From Alphaproteobacteria bacterium (lineage in GTDB: Bacteria; Pseudomonadota; Alphaproteobacteria; Kiloniellales; DSM-21159): a stretch of 58,977 nt of DNA. The translations under genes and the position numbers were made by a program. The stretch covers positions 1-58,977 of the forward strand of contig JAUILQ010000031.1 of assembly GCA_030433005.1 (NCBI GenBank), given 5' to 3'. Under the pieces are notes generated by a model that ran no database searches, was not told where the DNA came from, and saw only the letters and a program-made list of their open reading frames with translations. Below, piece by piece: positions 13,955 to 22,183 of the stretch (positions are counted from its first letter, which is position 1; each line of letters opens with the position of its first letter).

Positions 13955-14956
13955 TCAGCCGACCTCCTTGCGTGGCTGGTCGTCCGAGGAGCCGGACGAC
14001 AGCAGATCGTTGGCGGGACGCCGCGCCGTCCACAGGCAGACGGTCAGCGGCTTGCCGGGCAGCCGCTCGGGCGCCTCGGCGACCAGCCCGGCCTGCTCCA
14101 GCAGGCGGGTCATGCGCGACTCCGAGAAGCCCAGCCAGCGATGGGCCTGGCTCTCGCGGAGCTCGCTCTGGTCGTGTTCGTCGAAGTCGACGACGATCAG
14201 CCGGCCGCCCGGGCGCAGCACCCGGGCCGCCTCGGCCAGGGCCGCGCCGGGATCCTCGACGTAGTGCAGCGTCATGTGCAGCACCGCCGTGTCGAAGCGG
14301 CCCGGCTGGAACGGCAGGCGGTTCATGTCGGCATGGCGCAGGTGGCACTGGCGCAGGCCGGCACGGAAGACCTTGGCGCGGGCGACCTTGAGCATGTCGA
14401 GCGAGCGGTCGATGCCGATCGCCGCGACGACCTTGTCGCCGAGCAGCTCCAGCACCCGGCCGGTGCCGGTGCCGATGTCGAGCAGCTCGCCCGGCGCCTC
14501 GCGGTCGATCAGGCGGCGCAGCGCGCCCTCGACCTTGGCCTCGTCGACGTGCAGGGCGCGCACCTGGTCCCAGTTCGTGGCGTTGCGCTTGAAGTAGGCC
14601 TCGGCCTTGATCGCCCAGCCGGCGCGGACCTCCTCCAGGCGCTTCAGGTCGAGCGCATGGTCGGGATCGCTGTCGGGCACCAGGTCGACGATCTGGCGCG
14701 CCAGCGCCGCCACCGGCCCGCGTTCGCTCAGCCGGTAGTAGGCCCAGTTGCCTTCCTGCTGGCGCTCCAGCAGTCCGCCCTCGACCAGAAGCTTGAGATG
14801 GCGGGACACCCGCGGCTGGCTCTGGCCGAGGATCTCGACCAGGTCGGTCACGGTCAGCTCGCCATGGGCGCAGAGCGCGAGGATCCGAAGGCGCGTGCCT
14901 TCGGCCACCGCCCGGAGGCCCTGGAGAAGTCGGTCGAGGGAGCTGTCGTTCGCCAT
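13955..14956 (-). CDS. ArsR-family regulator fused to SAM-dependent methyltransferase domain (SahR-like)
   Basis: A 333-residue fusion. Residues 10-90 are an ArsR winged helix (EGTRLRILALCAHGELTVTDL, then SQPRVSRHLKLLVEGGLLERQQEG). Residues 140-320 are a class I methyltransferase fold (LLDIGTGTGRVLELLG binding motif; VLHMTLHYVEDPGAAL). ArsR-methyltransferase fusions of the SahR type, described in proteobacteria, bind S-adenosylhomocysteine and repress methionine-cycle genes. Being first in a metF-metH operon fits this well. An 18-bp palindrome sits five bases upstream of its start codon, implying autoregulation. Whether it methylates anything is unknown. Confidence 0.85.
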   Translation of the reverse strand: MANDSSLDRLLQGLRAVAEGTRLRILALCAHGELTVTDLVEILGQSQPRVSRHLKLLVEGGLLERQQEGNWAYYRLSERGPVAALARQIVDLVPDSDPDHALDLKRLEEVRAGWAIKAEAYFKRNATNWDQVRALHVDEAKVEGALRRLIDREAPGELLDIGTGTGRVLELLGDKVVAAIGIDRSLDMLKVARAKVFRAGLRQCHLRHADMNRLPFQPGRFDTAVLHMTLHYVEDPGAALAEAARVLRPGGRLIVVDFDEHDQSELRESQAHRWLGFSESRMTRLLEQAGLVAEAPERLPGKPLTVCLWTARRPANDLLSSGSSDDQPRKEVG

Positions 14957-14961
14957 GTCGA

Positions 14962-14979
14962 CATAAAGATATCTTTATG
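14962..14979. promoter_or_regulatory. perfect 18-bp palindromic operator, likely for the ArsR-methyltransferase regulator
   Basis: The sequence CATAAAGATATCTTTATG is its own reverse complement and stands out as AT-rich in this GC-rich region. It lies five bases before the start codon of the regulator gene, so bound protein would block transcription or ribosome entry for the whole metF-metH operon. ArsR-type dimers bind such palindromes. The palindrome is seen; the binding protein is inferred. Confidence 0.75.
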
Positions 14980-15160
14980 CAGTGATCCCGGCAAGCGATT
15001 TTTCCCTTGCCGCCCCTGGAACCTTTTTCCCGCGGGCGACTCTCTTCGGCGACGGCAAGCCCCTTGAAAGCGGCCGCGGATTGCCGCAAATCCGGCGCAT
15101 TCCGGGACACATCAGCGATGGCCGCCTGAACGACACCGGAAGCTCGGAACCCTGACAGAC

Positions 15161-16783
15161 ATGAAGACGCCTCTCAGCCGACGCGCCCTGCTCGCCGGCA
15201 GCGCCCTTTACGGCGCCGCCCTTCCCCTCCTTCTCTCCTCTCCCCTCGCCCACGCCCAGGACGGCGCCCGGGATGCCGGTGGCCCGGCGCTCGGCGATCC
15301 GGTGCCGTTCGACCGCCAGGCGCTGATCGACCGCGCCCGCAGCCTGGCCGCGGCGCCCTACGAGGAGCCTCCCGTCGAGGCCCCGGAGGCGCTCGAGCAG
15401 ATCGACTACGATGCCTACAACGAGCTGACCTTCCGGCCGGAGCGGGCGCTCTGGCTGGGCGAGGCGCGCCACCCGGTGCAGTTCTTCCATCTCGGCCGCT
15501 ACTTCAAGCGGCCGGTCCGCGTCTATGCCGTCGAGGGCGCGGTCGCCCGGCCGGTGCGCTACGACCCCTCGCTGTTCGACTACGGCGACACCGGCCTGCG
15601 CGACAAGCTGCCCGACGACCTCGGCTTCGCCGGCTTCCGCTTCATGAACCCGCGCAGCGAGGGCCAGCCGCAGACCGACTGGCTGGTCTATCTCGGCGCC
15701 GCCTACTTCCGCACCGCCGGCCCCTTCGGCCAGTACGGCCTGTCGGCGCGCGGCATCGCGGTCAACACCGCGACCGACGGGCCGGAGGAGTTCCCGCGCT
15801 TCACCGAGTTCTGGATCGAGAAGCCGGCCCCCGCCGGCTCCGGCGAGGCGGCGCGCGAGGTCGTCATCCACGCCCTGATGGACGGTCCCTCGATCGTCGG
15901 CGTCTACCGCTTCCGCGCGCGCAACGAGAACGGCGTGGTCATGGAGGTCGACGCGACGCTGTTCCCGCGCCGCGAGATCGAACGCCTGGGTATCGCGCCG
16001 CTGACCTCGATGTTCTGGTTTTCCGAGACCAACCGCCACAAGGCGACCGACTGGCGCCCGGAGATCCACGATTCGGACGGCCTGGCGCTCTGGACCGGCG
16101 CCGGCGAGCGCATCTGGCGGCCGCTCAACAACCCCGAGCGCCTGCAGGTCAACGCCTTCGTCGACAACAATCCGCGCGGCTTCGGCCTGATGCAGCGCGA
16201 CCGCGACTTCCGCAACTACGAGGACGACGGCGTCTTCTACGACCGCCGGCCGAGCCTCTGGGTCGAGCCGCTCGGCCAGTGGGGCGAGGGCGCGGTCGAG
16301 CTGATCGAGATCCCGACCGACGACGAGATCCACGACAACATCGTCGCCTTCTGGCGGCCGAAGGAGGCCGTCCAGCCGGGCCGCCAGCTCGATCTCGGCT
16401 ACCGCCTGCACTGGGTCGCCGACCATCCCTTCCCGCCGAAGGACAGCGGCCGGGTGCTGGCGACCCGGATCGGCCGCGGCGGCGTGCCCGGCCAGGAGCG
16501 CCCGGACAACGTCAAGAAGTTCGTCGTCGACTTCGCCGGCGGCCCGCTGGCGGCGCTCGAGAAGGGCCGGCCGGTCGAGGCCGTGGTCGCCGCCTCGCGC
16601 GGCGAGATCGTCGACCGCTACTGCCTCAAGGTCGTCGGAACCGACCGCTGGCGCGCCGTCTTCGACCTGGAGGAAGACGGCGACGAGCCGGTCGACCTGC
16701 GGCTCTACCTGAGGCTCGACGGCGAGACCCTGACCGAGACCTGGCTGTACCAGTACCTGCCGTTCGAGTTCGCGAGCGGCTGA
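15161..16783 (+). CDS. opgD: periplasmic glucan biosynthesis protein, MdoG/MdoD family
   Basis: A 540-residue exported protein. The N terminus KTPLSRRALLAGSALYGAA reads as a twin-arginine signal followed by AHAQ cleavage, as in OpgD; OpgG normally uses Sec. The mature part has the family pattern LTFRPERALW, FHLGRYFKRPVRVY, GFAGFRFMNPRSE and MFWFSETNRHKATDWRPEIHDSDGLALWTG. These proteins shape the backbone of osmoregulated periplasmic glucans. Length fits. The G or D assignment rests on the signal alone. It stands alone; the glucosyltransferase partner OpgH is not in the window. Confidence 0.85.
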   Translation: MKTPLSRRALLAGSALYGAALPLLLSSPLAHAQDGARDAGGPALGDPVPFDRQALIDRARSLAAAPYEEPPVEAPEALEQIDYDAYNELTFRPERALWLGEARHPVQFFHLGRYFKRPVRVYAVEGAVARPVRYDPSLFDYGDTGLRDKLPDDLGFAGFRFMNPRSEGQPQTDWLVYLGAAYFRTAGPFGQYGLSARGIAVNTATDGPEEFPRFTEFWIEKPAPAGSGEAAREVVIHALMDGPSIVGVYRFRARNENGVVMEVDATLFPRREIERLGIAPLTSMFWFSETNRHKATDWRPEIHDSDGLALWTGAGERIWRPLNNPERLQVNAFVDNNPRGFGLMQRDRDFRNYEDDGVFYDRRPSLWVEPLGQWGEGAVELIEIPTDDEIHDNIVAFWRPKEAVQPGRQLDLGYRLHWVADHPFPPKDSGRVLATRIGRGGVPGQERPDNVKKFVVDFAGGPLAALEKGRPVEAVVAASRGEIVDRYCLKVVGTDRWRAVFDLEEDGDEPVDLRLYLRLDGETLTETWLYQYLPFEFASG

Positions 16784-16790
16784 GCCCCTG

Positions 16791-16850
16791 GTTGACCGGC
16801 CGAGCTGCTTGACCGGCCGAGCTGGGGGGCCGGCCGAGCTGGGCGGCCGG
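16791..16850. repeat. 17-bp tandem repeat, about 3.5 copies
   Basis: Three head-to-tail units at 16791, 16808 and 16825 share CCGGCCGAGCTG, and a fourth partial unit follows. They lie between the convergent ends of the opgD-like gene and hspQ. Each unit contains the self-complementary GGCCGGCC-like core, so the array can fold and may act as a bidirectional terminator. Confidence 0.7.
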
Positions 16851-16854
16851 CCGC

Positions 16855-17184
16855 CTAGTTGACCGGGCGCTCGCGCGGCAGGTAGCGGCCGCCGGCCATG
16901 CCGGCGAAGGCCTTGGGGATCTCGGGGTGGGAGACCGGCTTGCCGCTGTCGTCGGGCAGCAGGTTCTGCTCCGAGACGTAGGCGACGTAGGTCGTCTGCT
17001 CGTTCTCGGCGTAGAGGTGGTAGTAGGGCTGGTCCTTCGAGGGGCGCACCTCCTCGGGGATCGACAGCCACCATTCCTCGGTGTTGGCGAACACCGGGTC
17101 GACGTCGAAGATCACGCCGCGGAACGGGAAGAAGCGGTGCTTGACGATCTGGCCGATCTCGAACTTGGCGGTACGGAAGGTCAT
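16855..17184 (-). CDS. hspQ: heat shock protein HspQ
   Basis: A 109-residue protein, the usual HspQ length. The sequence AKFEIGQIVKHRFFPFRGVIFDVDP, then EEWWLSIPEE, PYYHLYAENE and YVAYVSEQNLLPD is diagnostic of the HspQ/YccV hemimethylated-DNA-binding-like family, which acts as a Lon specificity factor in enterobacteria. MTFRTAKF is the start that matches the family; longer in-frame starts (17226, 17250) add an unlike extension. No clear ribosome site precedes the ATG. Confidence 0.9.
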   Translation of the reverse strand: MTFRTAKFEIGQIVKHRFFPFRGVIFDVDPVFANTEEWWLSIPEEVRPSKDQPYYHLYAENEQTTYVAYVSEQNLLPDDSGKPVSHPEIPKAFAGMAGGRYLPRERPVN

Positions 17185-17290
17185 GGAGGAGGGGCAACCC
17201 GGCAGCGTTTGAACAGCCCCTAACATCGGCAGAGCGGCCGGCAAAATCAAATGCCGCCTTTCGCCGCTGCAGCGAGCCGCCGGATGGCTC

Positions 17291-18310
17291 TCACAGCTCG
17301 GCCGGCGGCGCGCGCCGGCGGGCCCGGCCGAGCAGGCCGAGCTTGGCCTCGCGGTGGGCGATGTAGAGGCCGCTGGCGACCAGCACCGCCGCGCCGATCC
17401 ACAGGGTGCCGGCCGGCACCTCGCTCCAGATCAGGTAGCCGAGCGCCGAGCCCCAGAGGATCTGGGCGTAGTCGAAGGGCGCCAGCACGGCGGCGTCGGC
17501 GTAGCGGAAGGCGGCGGTGACGACCAGCTGGGCGACGCCGCCGATCAGCCCCAGGCCGACCAGCAGCAGCCAGCCCTCGGCGCTCGGCGTGACCCAGACG
17601 AAGGGCAGCACCAGGGCGGTCGCGACGACCGAGGTCGCCAGGTACCAGAACACGATGGCCGCCGGCGTGTCGGTGCGGTTGAGCCGGCGCACGGCGATCA
17701 GCACCTGGGCGTAGAAGAAGGTCGCGACCAGGACCAGCAGGAGCAGCGGGTCGAAGCCGGCCTCGCCGGGCTGGACGATGACCAGCACGCCGGCGAAGCC
17801 GACGACGACGGCCGCCCAGCGCCGCGGCCCGACCGGCTCGCCGAGCTGCCAGGGCGACAGCGCGGTGACGAACAGCGGGGCGGCGAAGGAGATGGCGATG
17901 ACGTCGGCGAGCGGCAGGCGGGCGTAGCCGTAGAAGAACAGGCCGAGCGAGATCAGCCCGATGACGGCGCGCCAGAGGTGCTGCAGCGGCTGGGTCGGGC
18001 GCAGCAGCTCCAGGCTGCCGGCGCGCCAGACCAGGAAGGCGACCGGCAGCAGCGCGAAGAGGTTGCGGAAGAACAGCACCTGCTCGGTCGGGATCGCCGG
18101 GCCGATCGCCTTCACGCTGGCGTTCATGCCGGCGAAGAACAGCGTTGAGAGCAGCATCAGCGCGATGCCCTTGCCGGCCTGGCCGAGGCTGTGGCCGGCC
18201 GTGGCGCGGGGGCCGGCGACGGGGCCGAGCGAGCCGCGGCCGACCGGCGCCGCGTCGGCGTCGGCCTCGTCGGCGTCGTCTCGGCGATTGGGATCTCGGG
18301 GCGCTGCCAT
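17291..18310 (-). CDS. EamA/DMT family transporter
   Basis: A 339-residue membrane protein with a polar 45-residue N-terminal tail and about ten hydrophobic segments in two EamA repeats (GIALMLLSTLFFAGMNASVK opens the first; VFWYLATSVVATALVLPFVW opens the second). It resembles RhaT/YdcZ-like drug/metabolite exporters; the substrate is unknown. ATG at 18310 is chosen because upstream codons are Arg/Pro-rich and unlike membrane protein sequence. It points away from the tRNA. Confidence 0.85.
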   Translation of the reverse strand: MAAPRDPNRRDDADEADADAAPVGRGSLGPVAGPRATAGHSLGQAGKGIALMLLSTLFFAGMNASVKAIGPAIPTEQVLFFRNLFALLPVAFLVWRAGSLELLRPTQPLQHLWRAVIGLISLGLFFYGYARLPLADVIAISFAAPLFVTALSPWQLGEPVGPRRWAAVVVGFAGVLVIVQPGEAGFDPLLLLVLVATFFYAQVLIAVRRLNRTDTPAAIVFWYLATSVVATALVLPFVWVTPSAEGWLLLVGLGLIGGVAQLVVTAAFRYADAAVLAPFDYAQILWGSALGYLIWSEVPAGTLWIGAAVLVASGLYIAHREAKLGLLGRARRRAPPAEL

Positions 18311-18496
18311 GCTGGGGTCCGAGCCTGCCCCGGCCCTGCATCCGGCTCCAGCGCCGAGCGCGCAGGGGTCCTGCCCAGCGGCTGCATGGGGTGGGCACCG
18401 ACGCCGAGGTCGCCCGGAGGACCGGTCGAGAGACTGCCCGAGAGCCACCTCACGAGGCGGCCCGTCGAAACGCCCGCAAGGCCGCGCTCGGCGCGC

Positions 18497-18526
18497 TTGA
18501 CAGCCCAACGGCCGGCGCCATATACG
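18497..18526 (+). promoter_or_regulatory. sigma70-type promoter of tRNA-Met
   Basis: TTGACA at 18497-18502 is a perfect -35 box; TATACG at 18521-18526 is a good -10 with an 18-base spacer. The tRNA begins 16 bases downstream. Confidence 0.7.
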
Positions 18527-18541
18527 GTCGACCTTCCTGGC

Positions 18542-18618
18542 GGCGGGGTAGCTCAGCTGGTTAGAGCAGCGGAATCATAATCCGCGTGTCGGGGGTTCAA
18601 GTCCCTCCCCCGCTACCA
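18542..18618 (+). tRNA. tRNA-Met (CAT)
   Basis: A 77-base cloverleaf with encoded CCA. The acceptor is GGCGGGG with CCCCGCT (first pair G-T), the D arm is GCTC/GAGC, the anticodon stem is GCGGA/TCCGC with loop ATCATAA, and the T arm GGGGG(TTCAAGT)CCCTC is typical apart from one mismatch. CAT in the anticodon loop with this body matches elongator tRNA-Met; an Ile2 tRNA with modified C cannot be excluded. Its 3' half is the phage attachment site. Confidence 0.92.
18575..18618. other. prophage attachment site attL (tRNA 3' half)
   Basis: The tRNA 3' half from the anticodon loop to CCA is also the antisense 3' end of the recombinase gene: its last codons (VAGEGLEPPTRGL) and stop lie here. Prophage genes begin at this point. 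The exact crossover and attR, expected beyond the right edge, are not visible. Confidence 0.7.
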
Positions 18619-20308
18619 TCATCACCCTACTATTCGGTGCGGCCCATCCGGGTGCGGCACGGTTCGGTGAGGCAGGGGCGGTGCCGGCGACGGCGCCGCC
18701 CGCCAGGGCCAGGAGCGTGGCGAGCGAGCCGTGCAGCTCGACGCCGCAGGGGTCGGCCGAGGCCCCGGCCTTGCCCGGCCGGCGCAGGCGCCCGGGCGAC
18801 ACCACGATCTTCGTCGTCACCGAGCGGACCAGCTCGATCGCCTGGCGGTCGCCCTCGGCGCCCTGGGCGAGCGCGCCGGCGAGGTCCTCGACCAGCCGGC
18901 GCCAGCGGCGCGACAGGTCGGGGTAGATGCGCGCCACCTTGTCCGGATCCGGCGCCGAACCGCGTTCGGCCTCCAGCCGCGCCTTCTCGTCCTCCAGCTC
19001 GCGCAGCCGGCGGTTGGTCTCCGGCGTGTCGGTGCCGTCGCAGATGCGGTCGACCAGGTGGCCGATCGCGCGCGCCAGGTCGGCCAGGCGCTTGTCGTCG
19101 CGGCGCGCCTGGCGGGCGCTCTCGGCGGCGAGCGCCCGGCGCTCGGCCTGGTAGGAGGCGACGAAGGCCTCGGCGAATTCGGGGGCGAGCAGCTGGTCGC
19201 GCAGCGCGTCGAGCACGCGGCGCTCGAGCTCCTCGGCGGCGATGGTGCGGCCGTTGTCGCAGGTGCCGCGCTCGCGTGCGTTGCGGCAGCCGTAGCGGCC
19301 GCGGTTCACGACCGTCATCGGCCCGTCGCAGCAGGCGCAGGCGACCAGCCCGGCGAAGACCCGCTTGGGCCGGCGGCGCTTGGGCAGCGGCGCGCCGGCG
19401 GCCGCGGCCTTGCGCGCCCGGGCCGCCTCGAAGAGCGCCGGCTCGACGATCGCCAGCTCGGGCGCCGGCGCGCGCTGCCAGTCCGATTCGGGGTTGAGGC
19501 GCGAGACGCGCTTGCCGCTGTCCGGGTCGCGGACCATGCGCACGCGGTTCCAGACCCGCTCGCCGACGTAGAGGCGGTTGTTGAGCAGGCCGGTGCCGCG
19601 GCCGGCGTTGCCGACGATCGCCGAGGGGCTCCAGGCGCCGCCGGCCTGGCCCGATCGGGCGGTGGGCACGCCGCGGCGGTTGAGGTCGTGGGCGATCGCC
19701 TTGGCGCTCTCGCCGGCGGCGTAGCGCCGGAAGACCTCGCGCACGACGGCGGCCTGGTCCTCGTCGATCTCCAGCTCGCCGGTGACCAGCTCGCCGGCGG
19801 CGTCGAGCCGGCGCACGACCCGGTAGCCGTAGCCGAGCCCGCCGGCCGACTTGCCGGCCGCGACGCGGCCCGACAGGCCGCGCCAGGACTTGCGGCCGAG
19901 CGCCTCCAGGTAGAGCGCGTTCATCGTGCCCTTGAGGCCGATGTGCAGCGCGCCGATCTCGCCCTCTTCCAGGGTCAGCAGGCGCACGCCGGCGTGCGCC
20001 AGGCGCTTGGCGACGTGGGCGACGTCCTCCTGGTCGCGCGACAGGCGGTCGAGCGCCTCGGCGAGCACGACGTCGAGGCGGCCGTCGCGGGCGTCGGCGA
20101 GCAGCGCCTCGAGGCCGGGGCGGCGGCGGGTGGATCCGGAGAGCGCGGCGTCGGAGTAGACCTCGGCCAGAGTGCCGCCCTCGCGCTCGACGCGGGCGCG
20201 GCAGAGCCGGACCTGGTCCTCGATCGAGGTCGGCGACTGGCGGTCGCTGCTGTAGCGGGCGTAGATCGCCCAGCGCAGCGCCTCAGCCTTGGTGCCGGCT
20301 GTCGGCAT
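18575..20308 (-). CDS. large serine recombinase (phage integrase)
   Basis: A 577-residue recombinase. The resolvase domain opens WAIYARYSSDRQSPTSIEDQ with catalytic Ser20; EALDRLSRDQEDVA is the conserved helix. A recombinase domain (GYGYRVVRRLD to SPSAIVGNAGRGTGLLNNRLYVGE) and a zinc ribbon (CACCDGPM, CRNARERGTC) follow, then a coiled coil. The normal C terminus VELHGSLATLLALA is followed by an odd tail ending in tRNA antisense codons. It is last in the leftward early operon, overlapping the preceding small gene. ATG at 20308 fits the family start; 20341 is possible. Confidence 0.9.
   Translation of the reverse strand: MPTAGTKAEALRWAIYARYSSDRQSPTSIEDQVRLCRARVEREGGTLAEVYSDAALSGSTRRRPGLEALLADARDGRLDVVLAEALDRLSRDQEDVAHVAKRLAHAGVRLLTLEEGEIGALHIGLKGTMNALYLEALGRKSWRGLSGRVAAGKSAGGLGYGYRVVRRLDAAGELVTGELEIDEDQAAVVREVFRRYAAGESAKAIAHDLNRRGVPTARSGQAGGAWSPSAIVGNAGRGTGLLNNRLYVGERVWNRVRMVRDPDSGKRVSRLNPESDWQRAPAPELAIVEPALFEAARARKAAAAGAPLPKRRRPKRVFAGLVACACCDGPMTVVNRGRYGCRNARERGTCDNGRTIAAEELERRVLDALRDQLLAPEFAEAFVASYQAERRALAAESARQARRDDKRLADLARAIGHLVDRICDGTDTPETNRRLRELEDEKARLEAERGSAPDPDKVARIYPDLSRRWRRLVEDLAGALAQGAEGDRQAIELVRSVTTKIVVSPGRLRRPGKAGASADPCGVELHGSLATLLALAGGAVAGTAPASPNRAAPGWAAPNSRVMMVAGEGLEPPTRGL
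18955..18969. repeat. dispersed palindrome CCGAAC-N3-GTTCGG, copy 1
   Basis: Exact copy with centre CGC, inside the recombinase gene, where it encodes ERGSA before the coiled coil. Same 15-bp element as the eleven other copies listed across the prophage. Confidence 0.85.
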
Positions 20309-20483
20309 GGTCCCGGGCCCTTCCTTCCGGAGCGGCCTCATGATCGCGCCGGGCGGCGGCCTTGCCAAGGGCCTCGGCGAGGGCGAGCAGCTGGGCCCGG
20401 GCGAAGGCGGCGCCGGCCTCGCGCTCGGCCGGGTCGGCCGAGGGCGCGAGGGCCAGGGACACCTTGGCGCCCGGAGCGGTCAT
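20283..20483 (-). CDS. small phage protein
   Basis: A 66-residue protein, MTAPGAKVSLALAP then a helix EREAGAAFARAQLLALAEAL and a basic tail. It overlaps the preceding gene by one base (in an ATGA context) and the recombinase start by 26 bases. No family recognised; called from tight operon packing. Confidence 0.5.
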   Translation of the reverse strand: MTAPGAKVSLALAPSADPAEREAGAAFARAQLLALAEALGKAAARRDHEAAPEGRARDHADSRHQG

Positions 20484-20740
20484 CAGCCGAGCGCCCAGAG
20501 CGCGAGCTGTTCGCGCAGCGGCTCGAAGAGCGCCAGGCCGAAGCCGATGCCGGCGGCCGCCGCCAGCGCGAAGGCGGCGCCGAGGATCCACAGCAGCTCC
20601 TCCGGGTCGAGCGGCCGGCGCGGCAGGTCGATGCGCAGCCCGATCATCGGCAGCGGCAGGACGTAGAGCCGCCGGCGCGGGGCATCCCAATAGGCGCCGA
20701 TCCAGAGGTCGTACCAAGCGAAGAGAAGCCGGACCCTCAT
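20483..20740 (-). CDS. small single-TM phage protein
   Basis: An 85-residue protein with an aromatic N-terminal part (LLFAWYDLWIGAYWD, then LYVLPLPMIGLRI) and one membrane segment around residues 49-72 (LLWILGAAFALAAAAGIGFG). Start overlaps the upstream stop as ATGA. The pattern of a Tyr/Trp-rich strand region and one TM helix recurs in small temperate-phage proteins; function unknown. Confidence 0.6.
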   Translation of the reverse strand: MRVRLLFAWYDLWIGAYWDAPRRRLYVLPLPMIGLRIDLPRRPLDPEELLWILGAAFALAAAAGIGFGLALFEPLREQLALWALG

Positions 20741-21834
20741 GGCGCGGGCATCCCGTCGTGCAGCACGCCGTCGAGCAGGCGGCCGGCCTCCCTCTTGCCC
20801 TTGCGGGCGAAGATGCAGGAGGCCTCGTGCCGCGTCTCGAAGGGGCCCGAGAAATGCTGCTCGCCGCCGTGGAAGGTGCCGAAGCAGGGCCCCTTGTAGG
20901 AGGGGTGTTGCGGCGTCGTGTTCTTCCAGCGCGTCGCGCCGAACTGCTGCCAGTCGACCCAGTCGCCCCATTGCTTGAAGAAGAACGGCACGCCGGCGGC
21001 GGCGCACTGGTCGCGCAGGGAGCGTGCCCAGGCCGGGTGCATCGGCCGGCTGCCGTCGCCGGATTCGCCGCCGGCGATGATCCAATCGAGGGTGCCGAGA
21101 TCCGGCCCATCCCCTGATTGCCGGTATCCAAGATCGTCTTGGAACCAGTGCTCTCCGGAAAGCGCGTCAAAACGCCAGTCGTCATCATCGAGACGATCGA
21201 CGCCAAAGGTCGCGTGTAGCGCCGTCAGGTCGATCGGCCCGAGCAGCGGCTCGGCGCTGAGGAAGCGCAGGGCCGCAGGGGTGTCGAGCAACAGCGGGAT
21301 CCGCTCGTCGGCGCGGGCCTGGTCCTCGACCGAGACGCCCAACCAGACGTTGGGGAGGGGCCAGCGAAGACACTCCAGAGGGCCGTGATAGCCGAGCTCG
21401 ATGACCCTGGTGCCGAGGCTGTCGGCGCGGCGCTGGTCGAAGGGTTGCAGGTACGCCCGCATCCGCTCGGCCCGCTTGGTGAGGACCTGGAAAGTGTGCT
21501 GCGGGGCCAGGGCCATGACGGCGAAGACCTGGTCGATCCAATCGTCGGGCACGGCCTCGTGGAAGAGGTCGCCGTGGGCGACGACGAAGACGTGCCGCGG
21601 CCGGCGCCAGCGCAGGGGCTGGAGAAGCGCCTCCGCGTAGAAGCGGACCTTGCCGTTCCAGACCGGGCCGGCCTTGCTGGGCCTGGTCAGGCCGACGCGG
21701 CTGCGGTGGTTCTTCAGCCGCGTGCCGGCGAGGCGCATGGCGTAGCAGATCGTGCAGCCAGGCGAGATCGGCGAGCAGCCCAGGACGGGGTTCCAGGTGG
21801 CGTCGGTCCATTCGATCTTGCTGCGGTCAGCCAC
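20737..21834 (-). CDS. phage Gp37/Gp68 family protein (DUF5131)
   Basis: A 365-residue protein starting (GTG) MADRSKIEWTDATWNPVLGC, the signature of the Gp37/Gp68 family. The cluster CSPISPGCTICYA gives three cysteines in a pattern like radical-SAM-type iron-sulfur sites; HVFVVAHGDLFHEAVPD and QVLTKRAERM are conserved. The C-terminal half has DWIIAGGESGDGSRPMHP and PFFFKQWGDW, also family hallmarks. These genes are common in phages and the reaction is unknown. GTG at 21834 is chosen because the conserved N terminus begins there; it overlaps the upstream gene by 8 bases. Confidence 0.85.
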   Translation of the reverse strand: MADRSKIEWTDATWNPVLGCSPISPGCTICYAMRLAGTRLKNHRSRVGLTRPSKAGPVWNGKVRFYAEALLQPLRWRRPRHVFVVAHGDLFHEAVPDDWIDQVFAVMALAPQHTFQVLTKRAERMRAYLQPFDQRRADSLGTRVIELGYHGPLECLRWPLPNVWLGVSVEDQARADERIPLLLDTPAALRFLSAEPLLGPIDLTALHATFGVDRLDDDDWRFDALSGEHWFQDDLGYRQSGDGPDLGTLDWIIAGGESGDGSRPMHPAWARSLRDQCAAAGVPFFFKQWGDWVDWQQFGATRWKNTTPQHPSYKGPCFGTFHGGEQHFSGPFETRHEASCIFARKGKREAGRLLDGVLHDGMPAP

Positions 21835-22183
21835 GGCCGGCCTCCTCGCCTTCAGGCTCGATGTCGGCGCCATCGAGGATCGCGTTGAGGAGGCGATGGG
21901 CCTCGGCGAGATCGCCGCGGAGGTCGCGCAGGGCGAACATCTCGCTTTCCTCGCCGCAGACGAAGATCTCGAGGCCGTCTTCTCCGAGGTCGGCGATCAG
22001 GCGCGCGAGGCCCTGTTCGGCTGGCGCGATCAGCTCGGCGACGCTGTCGCGAAGCAGAAGGCGGTCGAAATCGGTGACGGGCCCCGGGTAGACGGTTCCG
22101 ATCAGATGGCCGCCGCGGTCGCACTCAAGGGCCTCGCGCGCGGCCATGATCGCCGGGTGGCTTTCCCGGGTCAGGGTCAGCAT
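21827..22183 (-). CDS. hypothetical phage protein
   Basis: A 118-residue acidic protein, MLTLTRESHPAIMAAREAL at the start and ALRDLRGDLAEAHRLLNAIL near the end. Likely alpha-helical and soluble. It overlaps the upstream gene by 7 bases and the Gp37/Gp68 gene by 8. No domain recognised. Confidence 0.65.
   Translation of the reverse strand: MLTLTRESHPAIMAAREALECDRGGHLIGTVYPGPVTDFDRLLLRDSVAELIAPAEQGLARLIADLGEDGLEIFVCGEESEMFALRDLRGDLAEAHRLLNAILDGADIEPEGEEAGRG

Noticed and set aside
16791..16850. Tandem repeats considered as a CRISPR array
   Set aside because: Units are contiguous without spacers and only 17 bases long; no cas genes in the window.
18575..18618. GEGLEPPTRGL as a protein domain signature of the recombinase
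   Set aside because: It is simply the antisense translation of the tRNA 3' half and appears in any gene that ends in such a tRNA.
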